From: Dehalococcoidia bacterium
Lineage (GTDB): Bacteria; Chloroflexota; Dehalococcoidia; Dehalococcoidales; BS750m-G39
Assembly: GCA_030640325.1 (NCBI GenBank)
Contig: DAOWJM010000055.1
Span: 1 to 8,109 of the forward strand
Reading direction: 5' to 3'
DNA length: 8,109 nucleotides
The notes beneath the pieces are model-generated. The model was not told the DNA's origin. It saw only the letters and a list, made by a program, of their open reading frames with translations, and searched no databases. The position numbers and the translations under genes were made by a program. This document shows positions 3,919 through 8,109 of this stretch, in pieces (position 1 is the first letter of the stretch; each line of letters opens with the position of its first letter).

Positions 3919-6213
3919 TTATTGACTTTTTTCCCCTAAGGCTTTAAGAACCTTTTCTGGTGTTATTGGCAGGTCTTTTATGCGCACTCCAATGGCATCA
4001 TAAATAGCATTGGCTATAGCTGGCGCTACGCCGACCATACCTGGCTCACCAACGCCCTTAGCCCCAAACGGACCTTTAGGGTCAGGCTTATCAATAATTA
4101 CTACCTCAGTTTCTGGCATATCAAGGATTCCCGGCATCTTATAGGTATCATAGTTGTCACTCTCGACTACGCCAGTATCTTTATTGATAATATAGTCCTC
4201 GGTTAGACCATAGCCAATACCTTGCTGCATTCCACCCTCCAACTGCCCCTCCACTGTCATCGGGTTTATTGCCTTACCACAGTCTATGGCAGTTACAAAT
4301 TTGATGACCTTTACTCTACCCGTCTCGGTGTTTATCTCTACCTCGGCAAAGAATGCGCCAGTCGGCGAGGAATTCCAGCGTCCTTCCCAAGAGCATTTTC
4401 CCGAGATATTCAGGCACTCCCCCTTAAAGTTGTAGATAGCATCGTAGCATACATCGGCGACAGGGATACTTTTCTTCGGGTTAGCCTTAACATACACCTG
4501 TCTCTCCTTAATCTCTAATTCGTCGGGCGATACCCCCAGCATTTTAGCTGCCCGCTCTAGAATTTGCTCCTTAGCTTGGTGGGCAGCTATCAGAGTTGCA
4601 CTCCCAATGGCATAGGTCGAGCGGCTAGCATCAGAGCCATACTCAAACAGGGTGATATCAGTATCTCCAGTGACTATATGGATGTCTTCAGCCAGTATCC
4701 CAAGTTCCTCAGCTGCGATCTGAGAGAGAGCACCCCAAATGTGCTGACCAAGTGGAGCCGGATGTACAGTTAGGTCAGCTGAGCCATCCTCGTTGAGTTT
4801 TATGAAGGCATTAGAGTGGTCTAGGTACAAGGGGGCAGCACCGCTGCAATGGGTCATAGTGGCTATCCCTACACCTCGTCTCATCTTCCCTTCCTTTTTC
4901 TTTCCCCACTTTTCCTTCCAGCCTATAGCTTCAGCACCCCTTTTAATACACTCATCTAAGTAAGTGCTCTCAAGGCGTAGCCCCATATTAGCTATTTCGC
5001 CTGCCTTTTTAATGTTCTTCAGCCTAATTTTCAGTGGGTTCATCCCCAGCTTTTCGGCAGCCTCATCCACCAGTTGCTCTATACCCCACATCATTGCCGG
5101 GTTACCGAAACCACGAAATGCACCTGACACCGGGGTATTGGTCATGACCATATCCGCCTCCCCCGCCCTATTGGGGCACCTGTAGTGCCCCAGGCCAAAG
5201 ACCATCCCAATAACAGACGCCATTGGTCCACAGCCCATATAGCCGCCGAGGCGACCTAGCATGTATACTTGCATAGCGGTCAAAGTGCCATCTTGCTTAA
5301 ATCCTATCTTGAGGTTGTATTTAAACCCTGTCCTGCTCTCTAGAGCAGTAAAGTTTTCCTCTCTGGTGTATTCCAGCTTTACCGGCTTGCCCGTCTTCAA
5401 AGCTAGGGCAATGCATATTGGCTCAGCGCAGACGGAACCTCGCTGACCGAAACCGCCACCAACAAGGGGAGTCATCAGCTTAACCTTGCTCACTGGCATG
5501 TTGAATATATGGGCAATCTCTCTTCTCGCCATATGTGCCACCTGACATTGGGACCATATATTAATTCTCCCGTTGACATCAAGGTGGGCAACAGCGGCGG
5601 CGGTCTCAGCGGTGCAATGTTCTTGTTTTGTTGTGCTAAATGTACCCTCTACTATACAATCAGCTTCCTTAAAGCCTTTTTCCACATCACCTTCAGGGAA
5701 GGGGTATGACAGATGTTTGCCAATGTTACCTTCAGCGACATCGCTTACCTGGGGTGCCCCTGGTTTCATAGCTTCTTCTGGGTCGATTACAAAGGGCAAT
5801 TCCTCATATTCCACCTCTATTAGCTCCAGTGCTTCCTCAGCTATGTGTTCATTTATAGCAGCGACAGCAGCTATGGCATCACCAAAATGACGTGCCCTTT
5901 CATTCAAGATATGCTCATCTGGTGGCACCAGATATCCACCAGCTATCATGGGTAAATCTTTTAAGCCACGGTCAAACGGTTTCCATTGGGTCACATCTTC
6001 AGGCGTGATTACCGCTTCCACACCAGGTAGTTTTTCGGCTTTGGACTTACCTATCCTCTTAATCTTGGCATGGGGATAAGGGCTCCTGAGCACCTTACCT
6101 ATTAGCATCCCCGGCATCTTTAGGTCACTTGCATACATGGCCGCTCCGGTGGCTTTAGCAGCGGCATCTGGTTGGATAATTCGTTTTCCCACAACCGAAA
6201 GTTTCTGGCTCAT
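3919..6213 (-). CDS. Molybdenum hydroxylase, molybdopterin-binding large subunit (xanthine dehydrogenase family)
   Basis: This 764-residue catalytic subunit of an (alpha beta gamma)2-type molybdenum hydroxylase binds the Mo-pterin cytosine dinucleotide cofactor, adds a water-derived oxygen to its substrate, and passes electrons to the [2Fe-2S] subunit. It has no signal peptide, so it is cytoplasmic. The N-terminal hammerhead domain spans about 1-145, with SPYPHAKI (44-51). In the Mo domain are VGGGFGQR (251-258), YTREENF (282-288), the active-site loop GAFRGFG (364-370), LGQHIWGALSQIAAEELG (488-505), the CGKAINP segment (645-651), and KGVGEPG (719-725) with Glu723 as the expected catalytic base. 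The loop has Phe-Arg where CO dehydrogenases have a Cys that holds copper, so this is not a CO dehydrogenase. The second Gly and the Thr of the usual GQGxxT motif are replaced (GQHxxG). Its start overlaps the upstream gene by 4 nt (ATGA), with GGAGG seven nt upstream. Substrate unknown. Confidence 0.95.
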   Translation of the reverse strand: MSQKLSVVGKRIIQPDAAAKATGAAMYASDLKMPGMLIGKVLRSPYPHAKIKRIGKSKAEKLPGVEAVITPEDVTQWKPFDRGLKDLPMIAGGYLVPPDEHILNERARHFGDAIAAVAAINEHIAEEALELIEVEYEELPFVIDPEEAMKPGAPQVSDVAEGNIGKHLSYPFPEGDVEKGFKEADCIVEGTFSTTKQEHCTAETAAAVAHLDVNGRINIWSQCQVAHMARREIAHIFNMPVSKVKLMTPLVGGGFGQRGSVCAEPICIALALKTGKPVKLEYTREENFTALESRTGFKYNLKIGFKQDGTLTAMQVYMLGRLGGYMGCGPMASVIGMVFGLGHYRCPNRAGEADMVMTNTPVSGAFRGFGNPAMMWGIEQLVDEAAEKLGMNPLKIRLKNIKKAGEIANMGLRLESTYLDECIKRGAEAIGWKEKWGKKKEGKMRRGVGIATMTHCSGAAPLYLDHSNAFIKLNEDGSADLTVHPAPLGQHIWGALSQIAAEELGILAEDIHIVTGDTDITLFEYGSDASRSTYAIGSATLIAAHQAKEQILERAAKMLGVSPDELEIKERQVYVKANPKKSIPVADVCYDAIYNFKGECLNISGKCSWEGRWNSSPTGAFFAEVEINTETGRVKVIKFVTAIDCGKAINPMTVEGQLEGGMQQGIGYGLTEDYIINKDTGVVESDNYDTYKMPGILDMPETEVVIIDKPDPKGPFGAKGVGEPGMVGVAPAIANAIYDAIGVRIKDLPITPEKVLKALGEKSQ

Positions 6214-6692
6214 TCACTTGCCTCCTTGCCCATTGACTCTGCTGCCGCCAATACGGCATCAACTATTTTCACATAGCCTGTGCATCGGCATAGGTTACCG
6301 GACAGGGCTTGTTTAACCTGTTCCCTGGAAGGGTTGGGATTCCTGTCAAGCAGGGCTTTAGCTGACAAAATCATACCTGGTGTGCAGTAGCCACACTGTA
6401 TAGCGCCGTAATCTATGAATGCTTTTTGAATGGGATGCAATCTGGTGCCTTCAGCCAATCCTTCTATAGTGGTAATATTCTTGCCTCTAGCCGTTAGAGC
6501 CGGAGTCAGGCAGGAAAGAGTAGGTATGCCATCGATTAACACGGTGCAAGCTCCACAATGGCCAATCCCACAACTCTGCTTTGTTCCGGTAAGACCTAAC
6601 TCGTCTCTCAGCACCTCAACCAGAAGCATATGGGGTTCTATGGCTAGCTCGCATGCTTTCCCATTTACTATAAAATTGGCGATTTGCTTCAT
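6210..6692 (-). CDS. Molybdenum hydroxylase [2Fe-2S] iron-sulfur subunit
   Basis: This 160-residue electron-transfer subunit passes electrons from the Mo centre to FAD. Both iron-sulfur domains are intact. The N-terminal plant-ferredoxin-like domain has Cys41, Cys46, Cys49 and Cys61 (SCGIGHCGACTV, then LSC). The C-terminal helical domain has Cys100, Cys103, Cys135 and Cys137 (QCGYCTPG and LCRCTGY). Gln99, just before Cys100, is the residue that in relatives contacts the molybdopterin. The length is normal for the stand-alone subunit (CoxS, HcrC, QorS type). The start overlaps the stop of the FAD-subunit gene by one base (TAATG), and GAGGGAGAGGG lies just upstream inside that gene; the end overlaps the large-subunit gene by four bases. 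Such coupling suggests balanced production of the three subunits. Confidence 0.97.
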   Translation of the reverse strand: MKQIANFIVNGKACELAIEPHMLLVEVLRDELGLTGTKQSCGIGHCGACTVLIDGIPTLSCLTPALTARGKNITTIEGLAEGTRLHPIQKAFIDYGAIQCGYCTPGMILSAKALLDRNPNPSREQVKQALSGNLCRCTGYVKIVDAVLAAAESMGKEASE

Positions 6693-7585
6693 TATGCCCT
6701 CTCCCTCAAATGTAACTGCCTAATCTTCTGCCAGGTTTCACTTATTGCCTCTCTCACTAATACCCCGGTCATTCTTTTACGATAATCAGCCCGGGAGCGG
6801 GGACTTGTTTCCTCAACAGCAACTCGTGCTGCCCGCTCTATCAAGCTGTTATCAATCTTCTTATCGCGAAGTACTTGCTCAGCCCGTCTGGCTCTAATAG
6901 GGGTAGGTGCTACCGAGCATAGCCCTATTTTTAGGTCACGGCATATACCATCGGTGGAATCAAGTAACATCAGGACGGCAACCCCGGCTAGGCTTTCATC
7001 GACGGTGGTTATCTTAGTAAACCATTTGTAGCATCCAGCGCTTCTGGGTGGAGGAGTTGGTATCTGGATTTCAGTGAGTAGCTCTGCCTCCTGTAGTGCG
7101 GTCTTAAACGGGGCAATAAAGAATTCGTCGATAGGAACTATCCGTTCACCATGGAGGCTGATAAGCTTGAGCTTAGCCTCTAGAACAAGAAGGGAAGGGA
7201 CTGAATCCTGTGATGGTCCTCCCTCGCAGATATTACCGCCTATCGTGCCCATGTTGCGGACCTGGGGGGTACCCACTTTACCACAGGCAGAAGCCAGTAG
7301 CTCGAACTTATCCTTGATAATGGCAGAATCAGCTATGGCGGTATGGGTAGCCAAGGCTCCAATCTTTAGTCCTGCTTGCTGACTATAGTGGATGTAATCC
7401 AGTTCGGGGATACTCTTGATGTAGACCACATATTGTGGGGTTATCTTTCTCTTCTTCATTGAGATGAGTAAATCAGTGCCGCCAGCGAGAACCTTCGCCT
7501 GATGGCCATACTTAGACAAGAGTTGTACCGCCTCCTCAACTGTCCTGGGCTCAAAGTACTCGAAAGGCTTTAAAAGCCGAGCCAT
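6692..7585 (-). CDS. Molybdenum hydroxylase FAD-binding medium subunit
   Basis: This 297-residue flavoprotein subunit (CoxM / HcrB type) takes electrons from the [2Fe-2S] subunit and hands them to an external acceptor. It begins with the family's typical FEYFEPRTVEEAV (8-20). The two FAD-diphosphate loops are present, AGGTD (34-38) and TIGGN (114-118), the latter in RNMGTIGGNIC. The C-terminal domain starts near 185 and ends with SPRSRADYRKRMTGVLVREA (261-280), the usual closing motif. I see no insertion carrying extra cysteines, such as the [4Fe-4S] site of 4-hydroxybenzoyl-CoA reductase, so the electron path is the simple one. The ATG at 7585 has GAGAGGAGG five nt upstream. It starts 17 nt after the racemase-family gene. 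The acceptor (NAD+, ferredoxin or quinone) cannot be read from the sequence. Confidence 0.96.
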   Translation of the reverse strand: MARLLKPFEYFEPRTVEEAVQLLSKYGHQAKVLAGGTDLLISMKKRKITPQYVVYIKSIPELDYIHYSQQAGLKIGALATHTAIADSAIIKDKFELLASACGKVGTPQVRNMGTIGGNICEGGPSQDSVPSLLVLEAKLKLISLHGERIVPIDEFFIAPFKTALQEAELLTEIQIPTPPPRSAGCYKWFTKITTVDESLAGVAVLMLLDSTDGICRDLKIGLCSVAPTPIRARRAEQVLRDKKIDNSLIERAARVAVEETSPRSRADYRKRMTGVLVREAISETWQKIRQLHLRERA

Positions 7586-7590
7586 ACAAA

Positions 7591-7600
7591 CCTCCTCTCA
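7591..7600 (-). promoter_or_regulatory. Ribosome binding site of the FAD subunit gene
   Basis: The minus strand reads TGAGAGGAGG, then TTTGT, then ATG at 7585. It occupies most of the 17-nt gap after the racemase gene, leaving no room for a promoter or terminator there. Confidence 0.7.
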
Positions 7601-7602
7601 CC

Positions 7603-8109
7603 CTATTCAATCAGGAAGCCGTTTTTCATTGGGTCATTTGGAGACAGGATAAGCGTATTTATCCCCATAGTGTAGGCACTTCCTGTAATCTCAGGGATAA
7701 TGGCATCGAATTTACCTACTTTAGTTTGGGAGACTACTTTGCCCTTAAAAGTTGTACCAATTATGCTCTCGTGGATGCACTCTTGGTTTAACTTAATCTG
7801 TCCCTTGGCGTATAGAGTCGCCAGATGCGCAGAAGTGCCAGTGCCACATGGTGACCGGTCTATCCCTTTATCCCCTTCTTCAAAGACTGTTATGTTTTTT
7901 ATATGCGTCCCATGTTTTGTGGGCTTATTGCAAATTCGAACCGCGTCGATAGAGGAAACTGGTTTTTGGGGATGCTTCACCGTAATTTGAGAGTTAGCCG
8001 CACCCTTGATAGTCATTGCTAGCTCAGATAACTGAGATGCGTTCTTTCTATCAACATTAGCCCCTATATTATTAGCGGCGACTATAGCAAAGAATTCTCC
8101 ACCGAAAGC
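7603..8109 (-). CDS. Proline racemase-family enzyme, C-terminal half (5' end outside window)
   Basis: The reading frame is open to the right edge, so 168 residues of a protein usually about 330-340 long are visible. Visible features are AFGGEFFAIV (1-10), a typical mid-protein motif, then VFEEGDKGIDRSPCGTGTSA (75-94) and the terminal ITGSAYTMGI with PNDPMKNGFL. Asp84 and Cys88 match the second catalytic Cys site of proline racemase and 4-hydroxyproline 2-epimerase. Trans-3-hydroxyproline dehydratases have Thr at this position, so a two-base racemase/epimerase mechanism is favoured. The first catalytic Cys lies in the missing half and cannot be checked. An internal ATG at 8016 is not the start, because the conserved AFGG segment lies upstream of it. 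The substrate (proline, hydroxyproline or another proline-like acid) is undecided. It is the first visible gene of the unit with the Mo hydroxylase. Confidence 0.93.
   Translation of the reverse strand, partial: AFGGEFFAIVAANNIGANVDRKNASQLSELAMTIKGAANSQITVKHPQKPVSSIDAVRICNKPTKHGTHIKNITVFEEGDKGIDRSPCGTGTSAHLATLYAKGQIKLNQECIHESIIGTTFKGKVVSQTKVGKFDAIIPEITGSAYTMGINTLILSPNDPMKNGFLIE

Noticed and set aside
5509..5890. Plus-strand ORFs inside the molybdopterin subunit gene
   Set aside because: They are antisense shadows of a gene whose motifs are intact throughout.
3919..7585. CO dehydrogenase (coxMSL)
   Set aside because: The active-site loop is GAFRGFG without the copper-binding Cys of CoxL; the subunit layout alone is shared by many molybdenum hydroxylases.
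7603..8016. Complete short racemase gene starting at the ATG at 8016
   Set aside because: The frame is open to the window edge and the conserved AFGGEFFAIV segment lies upstream of this ATG, so the gene is cut by the window.

Overview
All supported genes lie on the minus strand, so the window reads right to left as one catabolic or uptake cluster. In transcription order it contains: (1) the C-terminal half of a proline racemase-family enzyme, running off the right edge (7603-8109). (2) A three-subunit molybdenum hydroxylase of the xanthine dehydrogenase / CO dehydrogenase superfamily: FAD subunit 6692-7585, [2Fe-2S] subunit 6210-6692, molybdopterin subunit 3919-6213. (3) A complete TRAP transporter: binding protein dctP 2707-3762, small membrane subunit dctQ 2100-2609, large permease dctM 750-2069. 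(4) A small TIGR04076-like protein of unknown function (298-648). (5) A possible 40-codon ORF (23-145), and the first three codons of a further gene at the left edge (1-9) behind a strong ribosome binding site.

The racemase and the three hydroxylase genes are tightly packed (17-nt gap, 1-nt overlap, 4-nt overlap) and look like one transcription and translation unit. The hydroxylase and transporter blocks are separated by about 156 nt. That gap holds a good sigma70-type promoter (TTGACA, 17 nt, TATGCT), a short direct repeat around its -10 box, and a 4-codon ORF with its own ribosome binding site, so dctPQM is probably also transcribed on its own. A 12-bp GC-rich hairpin without a U-tract lies between dctP and dctQ; it is better placed to set expression levels within the operon than to end transcription. 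I found no convincing intrinsic terminator anywhere in the window.

The likely biology (inference) is that the lipoprotein-anchored TRAP system imports an organic acid, that the cytoplasmic Mo/Fe-S/FAD enzyme hydroxylates it or a derivative (for example an N-heterocycle, an aldehyde or an aromatic thioester), and that the racemase-family enzyme acts on an alpha-stereocentre of a proline-like compound. The substrate cannot be read from the sequence. The Mo enzyme is not a CO dehydrogenase, despite the cox-like set of three subunits.

The host is probably an anaerobic or microaerophilic environmental bacterium. The DctP lipoprotein with two hexaproline runs, the moderate GC content and the mix of genes remind me of uncultured Chloroflexota (Dehalococcoidia), but that is an impression from memory of similar proteins, not a demonstrated placement.
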